Source: Paenibacillus rhizovicinus
GTDB lineage: Bacteria > Bacillota > Bacilli > Paenibacillales > Paenibacillaceae
NCBI RefSeq assembly: GCF_010365285.1
Contig: NZ_CP048286.1
Span: 4,869,501 to 4,933,500, forward strand
Length of the DNA: 64,000 bases
Reading direction: 5' to 3'
Shown here piece by piece: positions 8,701-16,363 of the stretch; position 1 is the first letter of the stretch; the number at the start of each line of letters is the position of its first letter. A program made the position numbers and the translations under genes. The notes under the pieces are model-generated. The model was given only the letters and a program-made list of their open reading frames with translations, had not been told where the DNA came from and ran no database searches.

Positions 8701-10065
8701 AGCTGGACGGTAGGCAACTACTTCATGATCAACAATGCGTTCCGCAAGAGCGATGCCGACTCCTACCGCGGCGGCTTCGACCGTTACGGCAATACGGCTG
8801 AAATGTACGTGGACTGGGTACGGGTATTCCAAGTTCAGAATACGGGGTTCACCCCGGTCTTTACCAGCGCGAGCGTGACGCCGGGCAGCAACGTATCCAT
8901 CGACATCACGCGCGACTCCTCGGCGCAAGCATTGTCCGGCACGTATAACTTGAGCCTGCCGTCAGGCTGGTCGGTCGTATCGGGCGGGAGCTTCACTTCC
9001 GGTCACGCGAAGGACACCCTCGTGCTCAGCGTGCCTTCCAGCTTCCAGCAGTTCCAAGGCACGATCGGCATTACGCCGGTCTCGGGCGGCACGACATATA
9101 CCACCCAGAACGTCAGCTATACGACGAAGGGGCTGTACAGCACGGAGATTTCCCCTTCGGTGAACGCCTCCGGCGGGTATGACTTGAATTTCAAATACAG
9201 CAACCATGCCTCCGGCGCGACCACGAATATCGTCGTGACGGCGACAGGACCGAACGGCTGGACGCAGACGAAGACGATCTCGTCGGTAGCCGCGAACGCG
9301 TCCCAGACAGCGGTATTCACGATTCCGACGCTGGACAGCTACGCGACGGGAAGCTTCGCGTTCCATGTCCAGCTGAACGGCGGCTACGCCTTCGATGTGC
9401 AGCGTCCGATCAGTGCGCTCGTGGCGCATAAGGCGGCAGCGGCCATTACGATCGACGGCACGATCCATGCGAGCGAATGGACGGGGGCGACGGATATCGT
9501 GCTGAACCAGCAGTCCCAAGCCTCCGGGACATGGAGCGGCGTCAACGATCAGAGCGCCACGGCCAAAGTGAAATGGGACGACGATTATCTCTACCTGGCC
9601 GTTCAAGTGAAGGACGATATTCACTCGATGACGCAGGCGAACATCGTGGATGCCTGGGCGGGCGACAGCCTGCAGGTGTCCATCGACCCGGCACGCGCTT
9701 CGGGGCCAGTCGCCGGCGGACCGCATCTCAGCTTCACGGCGGCGCTTAATTCGTCGACGGGCGCTTACGGCATCGCGGTCGACCGGTCGGATTATGCGGC
9801 ACTCGGCCTGAGCGCCGGGCAGCTGCTGACGCGGAGCCACGGATTCGTGAAGCGGGATGAAACGGCGAAGACGACGACGTACACGCTTGCTTTTGACTGG
9901 GACGATATCCGTCCGGCCGCTTATGCGGGCACGAAAGACATCGGCTTGTCCTTCGTCGTCAACGACAGCGACGGCAGCGGCCGCAAAGGCTGGCTGTCCT
10001 ACATGGGCGGTATCGCGAACGGCAAGGATCCGGCGCAATTCGGAGATTTGATCCTGGCGAATTAA
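5743..10065 (+). CDS. Large secreted multidomain GH16-type beta-glucanase with four N-terminal repeat modules
   Basis: This 1,440-residue protein begins at TTG 5743, six bases after AGGAGG. A signal peptide is clear (basic MKIKPMTK, hydrophobic stretch, PGTARS near residue 30). Residues about 41-174, 190-323, 339-472 and 486-617 are four copies of one beta-rich module marked by WWSD-WSWMYDNV, IYVDG and AGKSI. A linker domain runs to about 735. The catalytic region (about 766-1030) has the GH16 motif ELDVLE with E905, D907 and E910 as nucleophile, helper and acid/base. GH16 enzymes cut beta-1,3/1,4-glucans, agars or carrageenans. After an Ig-like stretch, the last ~210 residues (IDGTIHASEWTGA, DDDYLYLAVQVKDD) resemble CBM9-type sugar-binding domains. 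No SLH or LPXTG anchor is seen, so release into the medium is likely. Substrate is not decidable. Confidence 0.9.
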   Translation: MKIKPMTKWTALLLAAVLMLSGLIPGTARSTSADPLPGELLTTVDASTVPYSGQWTGNATQTAFTFTGTQWWSDTWSWMYDNVSNANEAVTFHFTGDYIALNMSKHDHGGKVNIYVDGTLKSTVDTVNPTWVESAKVFEQMGLASGAHTLKVEVAGKSIATDAYVLIKSFVYGSAPSPNLDPPPAPAANHTLVNAASVPGTGRWTDNTTQTSFTFTGTQWWSDSWSWMYDNVANANEAVQFNFTGNSIALYMTKHAEGGKVNIYVDGALKTTVDTLNAGWVESAKVYEQTGLTQGAHAIKVEVAGKSIAGNAYVLIKAFDYGSQPPVNLDPPPAPAAGHTLVDAAAVPGSGQWSANAAQTAFTFTGTGWWSDGWSWMYDNVANANEAVQFNFTGNSIALYMTKHAEGGKANIYVDGTLMTTVDTANPTWVESAKVYENTSLTQGAHAIKIETAGKSIAGNAYVLVKAFDYGTEQTPTDPGTDPNKVVVNADSNPHSGGWTTNAAEPEFTFNGAGWWSDGWSWMYDNVDNANESVDFHFTGTTIALYMTKQQQGGIVKVYIDGLLESTIDTYNATWVDSANVFEETGLPAGAHTLTVKVAGKSISGSAYALIKAFEYTPSAGGGTSPYKFKLITVTSPTYYSAINGQVGVTFYAPGFTSASAESLHAPDSAHTNAYGYMKALTSSNIALDQNDNGKGTFTFNAADFPEGPVAIHIKAWNASGESDDSYLQLINNAGTTAWNGGPANTRSTVPAAIAAHGLTMQQVFLDDFTTMPTISYTGAGADKYAAAKPDPSGWPEYADAKFTPPNYSYGSAVSNYSPFSIVNSDYMKIETKDWGSTVVEPNWGQTFTTGFLASMGTDGSGFTTKPGAAQYFETRMFLPPNPGLWPAFWTLSPNDPNGRPGNDELDVLEAYMGGNPTTTTFNHHTWGDGYGGIHTGGTASTNSFGNGVNLSEGWHTYGMLITEDTTYYYFDDQYIPGSSHPTLDRSWTVGNYFMINNAFRKSDADSYRGGFDRYGNTAEMYVDWVRVFQVQNTGFTPVFTSASVTPGSNVSIDITRDSSAQALSGTYNLSLPSGWSVVSGGSFTSGHAKDTLVLSVPSSFQQFQGTIGITPVSGGTTYTTQNVSYTTKGLYSTEISPSVNASGGYDLNFKYSNHASGATTNIVVTATGPNGWTQTKTISSVAANASQTAVFTIPTLDSYATGSFAFHVQLNGGYAFDVQRPISALVAHKAAAAITIDGTIHASEWTGATDIVLNQQSQASGTWSGVNDQSATAKVKWDDDYLYLAVQVKDDIHSMTQANIVDAWAGDSLQVSIDPARASGPVAGGPHLSFTAALNSSTGAYGIAVDRSDYAALGLSAGQLLTRSHGFVKRDETAKTTTYTLAFDWDDIRPAAYAGTKDIGLSFVVNDSDGSGRKGWLSYMGGIANGKDPAQFGDLILAN
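5863..7593 (+). repeat. Four tandem copies of a ~400-bp coding module (about 445-bp period)
   Basis: Copies run approximately 5863-6264, 6310-6711, 6757-7158 and 7198-7593, separated by short proline-rich or DP-rich linkers. Copies 2 and 3 are nearly identical at both DNA and protein level (shared VANANEAVQFNFTGNSIALY). Copies 1 and 4 are more diverged, which indicates recent duplication or gene conversion in the middle pair. Confidence 0.85.
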
Positions 10066-10098
10066 GGCGCAAGGCGATAGCTGCTAAGCTGCCGACTG

Positions 10099-10131
10099 GA
10101 GAAGGGCCTTGCGGATTCGCAAGGCCTTTCT
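10099..10131 (+). terminator. Terminator after the GH16 gene
   Basis: The stem GGCCTTGCG/CGCAAGGCC has a 4-base loop and flanking GAGAA/TTTCTC pairing, 34 bases after the stop. The U tract is broken by C. Confidence 0.6.
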
Positions 10132-10287
10132 CGACATTCGGGAGATGCATAGCCCGCGATTTCGCCGCGCATTCGACACCGATTGCCGGGGGCGGCAGCC
10201 CAACCTGTGAAATCGGAGTGATGGCGGAGACTGTCCTCATCATAGATTACTACATGGATCCTTATCGGAATGGGAGGTCGTTTAGTT

Positions 10288-11169
10288 TTGAGCCGGTACA
10301 GCTTGAAAGTTAGTAGTCTATCGATCGTGTTGCTGCTTCTATGGAATGTCCTGTCCCTTACTAGCGCAAGTGCCGCGGCAAGCAAAGATCAGCTGCTTGT
10401 CATCAACAAGAAAACGAATCAATTGGCGTTCTACGAGGGCGGCGAGCTGATCAAAACCTTCTCCGTCGCTACGGGCAAGACCCGTGATTTGACCCCGGAG
10501 GGAAGCTTCAAGATCGTGAACAAGATTAAGAACAGGCCGTATTACAAAGACAAAATTCCCGGCGGCGATCCCCGAAATCCGCTCGGCGACCGATGGCTGG
10601 GGCTGGAGGTCAATGGGACGGAAGGAACGACCTACGCGATTCATGGCAATAATAAGGCTTCATCCATCGGCAAATATGTAAGCGCGGGCTGCATTCGCAT
10701 GAAGAACGATGAGATCCACTGGCTGTTCCCGCAAATCGAGCTCGGTACGCGCGTCGTCATTACATCGTCGAAGCTTACTTTTGACGCCATTGCCGTGCAG
10801 CATGGCTATTCGGTCCTGCAGCATTACGCGGGGAAATTGCTGTTGAACGGTAAAACGATGGCATTGGAGCATCAGCTGATGATCGACGATTCGCGCGTGT
10901 TTATTCCGATGCGGGAAATCTTCGAAATGCTGGGGGCCAAGGTGAATTGGGATGGCGCGAGCCAAACCGTCACGGCCGTCGTCGGCAGCCAAACGATTGC
11001 CTTTCAGCCTTTGGCGAGCGTCGTTGACGTCAACGGTTCAATTCAAACGATGACACCTTCCAAAGTCGTGGATAGTGCCGTCATGCTGCCCTTGCGAGAT
11101 CTTGCGGAACTGACTGGCTATCAGGTTGTATGGGATGGCAAAGCGCAGGAGATCCGGCTTAACTCGTAA
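10288..11169 (+). CDS. L,D-transpeptidase (YkuD fold) with C-terminal copper-amine-oxidase-N-like stalk domain
   Basis: YkuD enzymes cross-link or modify peptidoglycan stem peptides through a catalytic cysteine, outside the membrane. This 293-residue protein has a signal peptide (SLSIVLLLLWNVLSLTSASA). The YkuD core begins at KDQLLVINKKTNQLAFYEGG and carries the YAIHG motif and SAGCIRM with the active-site cysteine. The last ~110 residues hold two copies of the FIPMREIFE / LPLRDLAEL motif followed by WDG, typical of the stalk domain common in Paenibacillus exported proteins. TTG 10288 is preferred because GGGAGG lies ten bases before it; the in-frame ATG at 10270 would contain that site inside the gene. 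It is monocistronic, with its own strong terminator. Confidence 0.88.
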   Translation: MSRYSLKVSSLSIVLLLLWNVLSLTSASAAASKDQLLVINKKTNQLAFYEGGELIKTFSVATGKTRDLTPEGSFKIVNKIKNRPYYKDKIPGGDPRNPLGDRWLGLEVNGTEGTTYAIHGNNKASSIGKYVSAGCIRMKNDEIHWLFPQIELGTRVVITSSKLTFDAIAVQHGYSVLQHYAGKLLLNGKTMALEHQLMIDDSRVFIPMREIFEMLGAKVNWDGASQTVTAVVGSQTIAFQPLASVVDVNGSIQTMTPSKVVDSAVMLPLRDLAELTGYQVVWDGKAQEIRLNS

Positions 11170-11202
11170 CGCAGCATACTGTCCTAGCCGTGGGAAGTAG
11201 AG

Positions 11203-11250
11203 AAAGCCCGGGCAGCCTCGTTCGTTCAGAACGGAGGCGTCCGGGCTTTT
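11203..11250 (+). terminator. Terminator after the L,D-transpeptidase gene
   Basis: AAAGCCCGG and CCGGGCTTTT form the outer stem, and CCTCGTTC/GAACGGAGG an inner stem. It closes transcription before the repeat array. Confidence 0.88.
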
Positions 11251-11270
11251 GTGGCGTGTCGGGAACGTCT

Positions 11271-11800
11271 GGCGCTAAAGTGGACTGGGGAAAAGCTGCC
11301 CCGGTGGCAGGGAAGTGACGCCAAAGCGGTTCGAACTGGGGAAAAGCTATCGCCGCAACTGAAAAGTGGCGCAAAACTGGTTCACTGGTTTTCCACACAT
11401 GTAGTGTACGGGGGGCCGTGAGAGGTAGCCCGTCGCTGGGGGTTTGCACGAAAAATCATACATAGCAGCGTGTGAGGCAGCCCGTCGCTGGGCTTTTGTA
11501 CGAAAAATCGTACAAAGCAGCGTGGGAGGTAGCCTGTAGCTGGGGTTTTGTACGAAAAATCGTACAAAGCAGCGTGTGAGGCAGCCGGTAGCTGGGGTTT
11601 TGTACGAAAAATCGTACAAAGCAGCGTGAGGGGTAGCCGGTAACGGGGGTTCTGTACGAAAAATCGTACAAATTAGCGTGTGAGGTTACTGGGTGCAGCT
11701 CATGGCTCGAACGCGCCGGTTTTCCGCACATGTAGTGTAGTGGGTGCAGCTCATGGCTCGAATGCGTCAGTTTTCCGCAAATGTAGTGTACGAGGTGCAG
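11271..11800. repeat. Composite intergenic array of ~51-52 bp repeats, three sequence families
   Basis: Three repeat families follow one another at nearly the same period. Family 1 (11271 to about 11378) carries CTGGGGAAAAGCT at 11285 and 11336. Family 2 is marked by GGTTTTCC-CACATGTAGTGTA; one partial copy ends near 11410 and further copies start at 11691, 11742 and 11793. Family 3 is the palindromic array listed separately and is embedded within family 2. The whole block lies between two converging genes and is flanked by inward-facing terminators, so little transcription is expected across it. Confidence 0.8.
11412..11671. repeat. Five tandem 52-bp units, each ending in a palindrome
   Basis: The 20-bp palindromic core (TTGTACGA, AAAA, TCGTACAA) falls at 11444, 11496, 11548, 11600 and 11652, an exact 52-base step. 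Units 2-4 keep the palindrome perfectly. Unit 1 is degenerate (TTGCACG...CATACAT) and unit 5 has one change (CTGTACGA). A sixth unit starts but breaks off near 11686. Adjacent bases AGCAGCGTG-GAGG-AGCC-GT-GCTGGGG are also conserved. Repeats are contiguous with no unique spacers, so this is not CRISPR. Confidence 0.9.
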
Positions 11801-11831
11801 CTCTTGGCACCAACCTGGCCCAAGGCCGAGC

Positions 11832-11867
11832 AAAAAGGTCCTGCCCGTCGAAAGGCAGGACCTTTTT
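11832..11867. terminator. Bidirectional terminator bounding the repeat array, serving the GntR-family gene
   Basis: AAAAAGGTCCTGCC and GGCAGGACCTTTTT form a 14-bp stem with U runs on both strands. It lies just after the minus-strand regulator stop. Confidence 0.85.
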
Positions 11868-11873
11868 CTCTGT

Positions 11874-13019
11874 CTAACCGCCCTCGCTCCCGGTGCCCGA
11901 CCCCCGTACACCCGGCTTCGCGGTCGATTCCCTCACGATTAATTTCGGCGTGAAGAACAGCTTTTGCGTCTCCTGCTCCGGATTCTCCATGACGGAGATG
12001 AGCAGCTTGGCCGCTTCTTGACCGAGCACGTTCTCTTCCTGGCTGACATACGTCGGCCTGACGCTGTAGAATTCCGAAAGCTCGAAATCGTCGAAGAAAA
12101 TGAGGGACAGCTCCTCCGGCACGCGAATGCCCATCTCCGAAGCCGCTCTTATCACTTGCAGTCCAAGTCCCGGATTAATGGCGAAGATCGCCGTCATCTC
12201 GGGATTCCGCTCTAGAAAATCCCTGATTTTCGCCTTGATCGGCTTGGGTTCGCCCAGCTCGATACCGGCATACCGGTAGCGGCGGTCGATCGGGATCTGA
12301 TGCTCGGCCAGCGATTTTTCATAGCCGGCCAGACGGTCCTCGATGCTGCTGGTGTCGGTAATTGTCGTCGACAGAAAGCCGATATTGCGGTGTCCGAGAG
12401 AGATCAAGTAGTCGACGGCTTCCTGGGCGCCTCTTAAATTGTTCGGACATACGCAGTTCGTGTCGATTCCGCGCAAATAACGATCCATGACGACAAGCGG
12501 GAAGGCATCGAGCGTAAGCTGCAAAATTTCCCGATTATACGATTCGCCGTCGACGGGATAAACGATCATGCCTGCGACCTTGCGCGCGATCATCTCCCGG
12601 ATGACGCGTTCTTCCTTGGCGATGGAGTTCTCCGTGTTGCAGAAGAGCAGCGAGTAGCCCGCTTCCGAGAGGATGCGCTCGACGCCATTAAGCAGCAAGG
12701 CATTATGCTGGTTGTTAATGAAGGGGAGCAGCAGCGCAACGGTTTGCGTTTGCAGCGGCCGGGGCGCGTCGCCCGTGGAGAGCGCCGTATCGGGCTCGGC
12801 TACGTAACTGCCTTTCCCTTGGACGCGGTATACGATGCCTTGCTCAACCAGATCGGACATCGCCTTCTTCACGGTAATCCGGCTGACGGAGAATTGCTTG
12901 GTCAACTCGTACTCCGAGGGAAGCTTATCGTGGGGCTTCCAATGCGCGAGCTCGATCTCCGAAATCAGATAATGTTTGATTTGCTCATAAAGAGAGAGAT
13001 GTTGAATGTTTTTGGCCAT
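11874..13019 (-). CDS. GntR/LacI hybrid transcriptional regulator (AraR-like architecture)
   Basis: The 381-residue protein has an N-terminal winged helix of the GntR type (LYEQIKHYLISEIELAHWKP, DKLPSEYELTKQFSVSRITVKKA, GIVYRVQGKGSYV; residues about 8-75). A periplasmic-binding-protein/LacI effector domain follows (TVALLLPFINNQHNALLLNGVE to the C-terminus). Regulators of this build, such as AraR, repress sugar-use operons and release DNA when a sugar binds. The gene is divergent from the importer/PhyH/enolase operon, its most likely target, with a 656-base control region between. GAGG sits before ATG 13019. The effector is unknown. Confidence 0.9.
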   Translation of the reverse strand: MAKNIQHLSLYEQIKHYLISEIELAHWKPHDKLPSEYELTKQFSVSRITVKKAMSDLVEQGIVYRVQGKGSYVAEPDTALSTGDAPRPLQTQTVALLLPFINNQHNALLLNGVERILSEAGYSLLFCNTENSIAKEERVIREMIARKVAGMIVYPVDGESYNREILQLTLDAFPLVVMDRYLRGIDTNCVCPNNLRGAQEAVDYLISLGHRNIGFLSTTITDTSSIEDRLAGYEKSLAEHQIPIDRRYRYAGIELGEPKPIKAKIRDFLERNPEMTAIFAINPGLGLQVIRAASEMGIRVPEELSLIFFDDFELSEFYSVRPTYVSQEENVLGQEAAKLLISVMENPEQETQKLFFTPKLIVRESTAKPGVRGSGTGSEGG

Positions 13020-13278
13020 ATCTGCAACCTCATGTCTTCTTAAGACTTGTTATATATCATCTTATAGGCCGCTCGAAAAGTTGTAAAGATGAACATAGGA
13101 CTATAGGTTCAATTGCCGCAGATCGCTCAAAAATGGAGAATTCACCCCAAAATTGCGCAAAAAACATCGATTTTCTTACAAAAACCATACATAACAGGTG
13201 TTGGCCGCCATTTACAACTGTTTACCAGTGATGCTAACATTCATGCCAAGAACATATAGAGTTCATGCCTTGACATTA

Positions 13279-13292
13279 CAGGTATATACCAA
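13279..13292. promoter_or_regulatory. Candidate operator palindrome (core GGTATATACC)
   Basis: The perfect 10-bp palindrome GGTATATACC lies at 13281-13290, eight bases after a TTGACA-like hexamer (13270-13275). GntR-family regulators commonly bind short AT-centred palindromes such as this. That it is the site of the divergent regulator is inferred from position only. Confidence 0.35.
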
Positions 13293-13348
13293 CGTAGACA
13301 AGAATAAAATACCACATCCTCTCCGCGATAATAGGTTCCTTCTCACCA

Positions 13349-13434
13349 GCAGCTTCACGGCCCATAGCGTCCGCACCTGCAGCTTCCTGCCGGCAGCTTC
13401 GCGGCCCGCAGCGTTCGCGCCTGCAGCAACCGCA
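13349..13434. repeat. Two-copy 44-bp imperfect direct repeat
   Basis: GCAGCTTC-CGGCCC begins at 13349 and again at 13393, followed in both by AGCGT-CGC-CCTGCAGC. The copies differ by several transitions. It is GC-rich within an otherwise AT-leaning control region; function unknown. Confidence 0.6.
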
Positions 13435-13522
13435 CCTAGAGCATTCATCCGCTATATGCACGCACTCACGACGATCGACCCGAACCTCCACCCTAGATGA
13501 GCTTGTTCTCTTTTCACAGAAA

Positions 13523-13536
13523 TGTAAGCGCATACC
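13523..13536. promoter_or_regulatory. Possible catabolite-response element (cre)
   Basis: TGTAAGCGCATACC resembles the CcpA site TGWAANCGNTNWCA with two mismatches. It lies about 140 bases before the solute-binding protein start, a plausible place for carbon catabolite repression of an importer operon. Confidence 0.35.
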
Positions 13537-13675
13537 TAATGGCGTTGAAACATTCCGCATCCGGAATTTTTCATAAATAGAACCGAATTGGAATAGGGGG
13601 GCTATCGTTCTTTTTTGCTGAAATGCTAGCTGGCTATGACTAGGAAGTGGGTTGAACTCAACGAGGAGGATGAAT

Positions 13676-15304
13676 ATGGAGCGAATGAAACCGGACAAGA
13701 AACAAGCAAGGGTCGCCGGATTGTTGTCTCTCGCAGTGATTATGCTGCTCAGTCTTATCATCGGTTGCAGTAATAACAACAACTCGGGCTCATCGGCGGA
13801 AGGCGGCGCAAACGGGGGAACGACGGGCGAGAAAGCGAATGACGGCAAGAGCGATTCGGGTCCTTTTAAATTCAGCTATACACGGCCGACCTGGGGGCCA
13901 GCCACGTACACCAAGGGCGGCGCCTACGAGAAAGAATTGTTCAAAGAGGCGAATGTCGACATCGACGTGCGCATTATCCCGGTCGTCGACTATGATGCCA
14001 CCATCAAGACGACGGCGGCAGGCGGCAACATGCCGGACGTCATCTGGGGCGGAGGCCCGGTAGATCCGTTCTGGAAGGATCTGCAGGATCAAGGCGCATT
14101 TCTGAAAATCAATGATTACCTGGATCAATATCCGGCCGTGAAGAATGCGGTACCCGCCGGAATCTGGGAGAAGATGGCCGACGCTAAAGGGGATATCTAC
14201 TTCATTCCCAATTTGATTTATCCGGTCGTCCCCTTCTTCATCAATTACCGTGCCGACATCTTCGATGAGCTCGGCATAGCAGAGCCGACTTCCGTCGCGG
14301 AGCTGGAAGCCGCGCTGGAGAAAATCAAAGCCAGCGGCAAAGACATCGTGCCGATGACGCACGGCAACACGGTTCCTTTCTGGGCGGCGAAGGATCTGGG
14401 CACCTCGTTCGGCGCCGTCTCCGGCTGGGCGCCTTCCAAGGACGATCCGAACAAGATCGTTCCGGCGGAAATGCAGGACGAGACGTTGAACTTTAAATTC
14501 TGGCTGCAGGACTTGAAGAAACGCGGATTGTTCGACGAAGAAGCGGGCGTCAATCCGGATCCTTCCTTCGGCGAGACGAAATTCAAGGCCGGCCGCGCAG
14601 CCGTCATTCTCGGCGGGAACCTGCAATCCCTCTACACCGACCTGAAGAAGAACGTGCCGAACGCGGAAATCAAGATCATGTCCCCGCTGAAGGGTCCGGA
14701 TGGCCAGCAAGGCGGAACGCGCGTCGTATTCCCGCAGGACAGAGGATTCTACATCAACGCGAAGGCGAAGGATAAAGCAGCGCAATTCTTCAAGTTCCTG
14801 AACTGGTCGTTGACCGATGGCTCCGACTTCCGGAGATACGGCATCGAAGGCAAGACGTACACGGTGGATCCGGAAGGCAAGAAAGTGCCGATTCCGGACG
14901 AGAAGCGGGAGGACGCCTATAAGAACGCCCAGATCGAGCCGCTTAAATTCATCGATCCGATGAGCGAGAAGCTGGACTGGGATGCGCAGAAACTGAATTT
15001 CATCGGAACCGGGATCGGCGATCAGTTCGACTATTACAAGAGCATGTTCGAGAAATACGCCGCATCGCCTTTCAACGATTATAAAGATCCGACCGTGACC
15101 TCTCCGACCCAAGCGAAGATGGGGGCGCAGCTTTGGGAGGATTACATGGCGAAGGTAGACGGCAGCATTCTGACGGACATGAATTTGACCAAAGAGAAGT
15201 ATAAGGCGGCGTACCAGAAATACTTGGATGCAGGCGGTCAGAAAATCATCGACGAGGTAAACGAGCTGCAGAAGAATAAATCCGAACCGAACTATGTCGA
15301 CTAA
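13676..15304 (+). CDS. Extracellular solute-binding lipoprotein of a CUT1-type carbohydrate ABC importer (LplA/YtcQ-like)
   Basis: The 542-residue protein has a lipoprotein signal (LLSLAVIMLLSLIIGC; lipid-modified cysteine near residue 31) and an asparagine/serine/glycine-rich tether. The mature domain opens with PFKFSYTRPTWGPA and contains the MPDVIWGG motif seen in family 1 sugar-binding proteins. Large 500-560 residue LplA-like proteins are typical of Paenibacillus oligosaccharide importers. ATG 13676 lies six bases after GAGGAGG; the in-frame TTG at 13652 is upstream of that site. It heads an operon with two permeases and two enzymes. No ATPase gene is present, so a shared MsmX-type ATPase is likely. 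Confidence 0.9.
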   Translation: MERMKPDKKQARVAGLLSLAVIMLLSLIIGCSNNNNSGSSAEGGANGGTTGEKANDGKSDSGPFKFSYTRPTWGPATYTKGGAYEKELFKEANVDIDVRIIPVVDYDATIKTTAAGGNMPDVIWGGGPVDPFWKDLQDQGAFLKINDYLDQYPAVKNAVPAGIWEKMADAKGDIYFIPNLIYPVVPFFINYRADIFDELGIAEPTSVAELEAALEKIKASGKDIVPMTHGNTVPFWAAKDLGTSFGAVSGWAPSKDDPNKIVPAEMQDETLNFKFWLQDLKKRGLFDEEAGVNPDPSFGETKFKAGRAAVILGGNLQSLYTDLKKNVPNAEIKIMSPLKGPDGQQGGTRVVFPQDRGFYINAKAKDKAAQFFKFLNWSLTDGSDFRRYGIEGKTYTVDPEGKKVPIPDEKREDAYKNAQIEPLKFIDPMSEKLDWDAQKLNFIGTGIGDQFDYYKSMFEKYAASPFNDYKDPTVTSPTQAKMGAQLWEDYMAKVDGSILTDMNLTKEKYKAAYQKYLDAGGQKIIDEVNELQKNKSEPNYVD

Positions 15305-15385
15305 CAAGCCGGTTGCCGGGATCGGGCAGTCCAAGCGCCCTATTCCGGCGCTTTTCCGGCAGGTTTCGAGGAAAGGACTGATTGA

Positions 15386-16363
15386 ATGGGCGCGAAATCC
15401 GTCTATGCTCCCCACGGGAATCCGGAGATGCCTCTGCCGAACAAAGGCAGGCAGCATAGAAACCGCAGGCTAGGCACGCAGATTTGGAAGTCGCGGTTTA
15501 TCTATCTTCTGATTTTACCGACCATCGTATATTTTGCGATATTCACCTATGCGCCTTTCTACGGCATTACGATCGCCTTCAAGGACTTTAAAATCATTGC
15601 CGGCATCATGGACAGCCCCTGGGTCGGCTTCGAGCATTTCAAATCGATGTTTACGTCGGAGAAGTTTCCGGAGCTGCTGAGGAACACGGTCATCATCAGC
15701 CTCTATCGGCTGCTCTTCGGCTTCCCGGTACCGATTCTGTTCGCTTTGCTGCTGAACGAAGTGAGGCATGTCTTCTTCAAGCGGTTCATTCAGACGATCA
15801 CGTACTTCCCCCATTTCCTGTCGTGGGTCGTATTCGCGGGCATTATCTACAACTTTATCGGCCCGAGCGGCATTATCAATCTGGTGCTGGTGAATACGGG
15901 CTTGGATAAATTCAATTTCACGACGAACCCGGACGTGTTCCGCACGCTCGTTGTCATAACGGCGATCATGAAGGAATTCGGCTGGGGCGCGATCATCTAT
16001 TTAGCGGCCTTGTCCGGCATAGACGGACAGCTGTACGAGGCGGCCAAAATCGACGGAGCCGGGAAGCTGAGGCAAATTTGGCATATTACGCTGCCTGGCA
16101 TCAGGCCGATTATCGCGCTGCTGTTCTGCTTGCAGCTCGCGGGCATATTGGATGCCGGCTTCGACCAAATTTTCATGTTCCTTAATCCGGCCGTCTATGA
16201 CGTCGGGGATATCATCGATACGTATGTATACCGGCTGGGGATTCTGCAATCGCAATTCGAGCTTGCCACGGCCGTAGGGTTGTTCAAAGGCGTCATCGGG
16301 ATGATCCTCATCATTACGGCGAATACGATCATACGCAGGATGGGGGAGAAATCGCTATGGTAG
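15386..16363 (+). CDS. ABC sugar permease, LplB/UgpA type
   Basis: The 325-residue protein has a basic N-terminal extension and about six membrane segments (first at IYLLILPTIVYFAIFTYAPF). The cytoplasmic coupling loop YEAAKIDGAGKLRQIWHITLP is the EAA motif that contacts the ATPase. It forms a heterodimer with the next gene product, which it overlaps by seven bases, so translation is probably coupled. Confidence 0.92.
   Translation: MGAKSVYAPHGNPEMPLPNKGRQHRNRRLGTQIWKSRFIYLLILPTIVYFAIFTYAPFYGITIAFKDFKIIAGIMDSPWVGFEHFKSMFTSEKFPELLRNTVIISLYRLLFGFPVPILFALLLNEVRHVFFKRFIQTITYFPHFLSWVVFAGIIYNFIGPSGIINLVLVNTGLDKFNFTTNPDVFRTLVVITAIMKEFGWGAIIYLAALSGIDGQLYEAAKIDGAGKLRQIWHITLPGIRPIIALLFCLQLAGILDAGFDQIFMFLNPAVYDVGDIIDTYVYRLGILQSQFELATAVGLFKGVIGMILIITANTIIRRMGEKSLW

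Larger units (their letters stand above)
13020..13675. other. Long divergent control region between the GntR/LacI gene and the importer operon
   Basis: No supported gene was found in these 656 bases; the open frames in it are low-complexity. It contains a small inverted repeat GTCTT-CTT-AAGAC (13034-13046) near the regulator start, the palindrome GGTATATACC (13281-13290), a 44-bp direct repeat, a cre-like site and the hairpin ATTCCG-CATC-CGGAAT (13552-13567). It probably holds the promoters and operators of both divergent units. I could not place either promoter with confidence. Confidence 0.6.

Noticed and set aside
11412-11671. CRISPR array
   Set aside because: Units are contiguous 52-bp repeats without unique spacers, and no cas genes are present.
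11347-11911. Minus-strand open frames over the 52-bp array with peptides such as MYDFSYKTPATG
   Set aside because: The 52-bp period is not a multiple of three, so the same peptide appears in all three frames. Openness follows from the repeat sequence and not from coding selection. None has a ribosome site.
13198-13500. 100-codon plus-strand frame between the GntR/LacI gene and the importer
   Set aside because: It has no ribosome site, is low-complexity across a duplicated GC-rich stretch and has no homology that I recognise.
13790-15457. 555-codon minus-strand frame opposite the solute-binding protein
   Set aside because: The plus strand has signal, lipobox and binding-protein motifs; the antisense frame has none.
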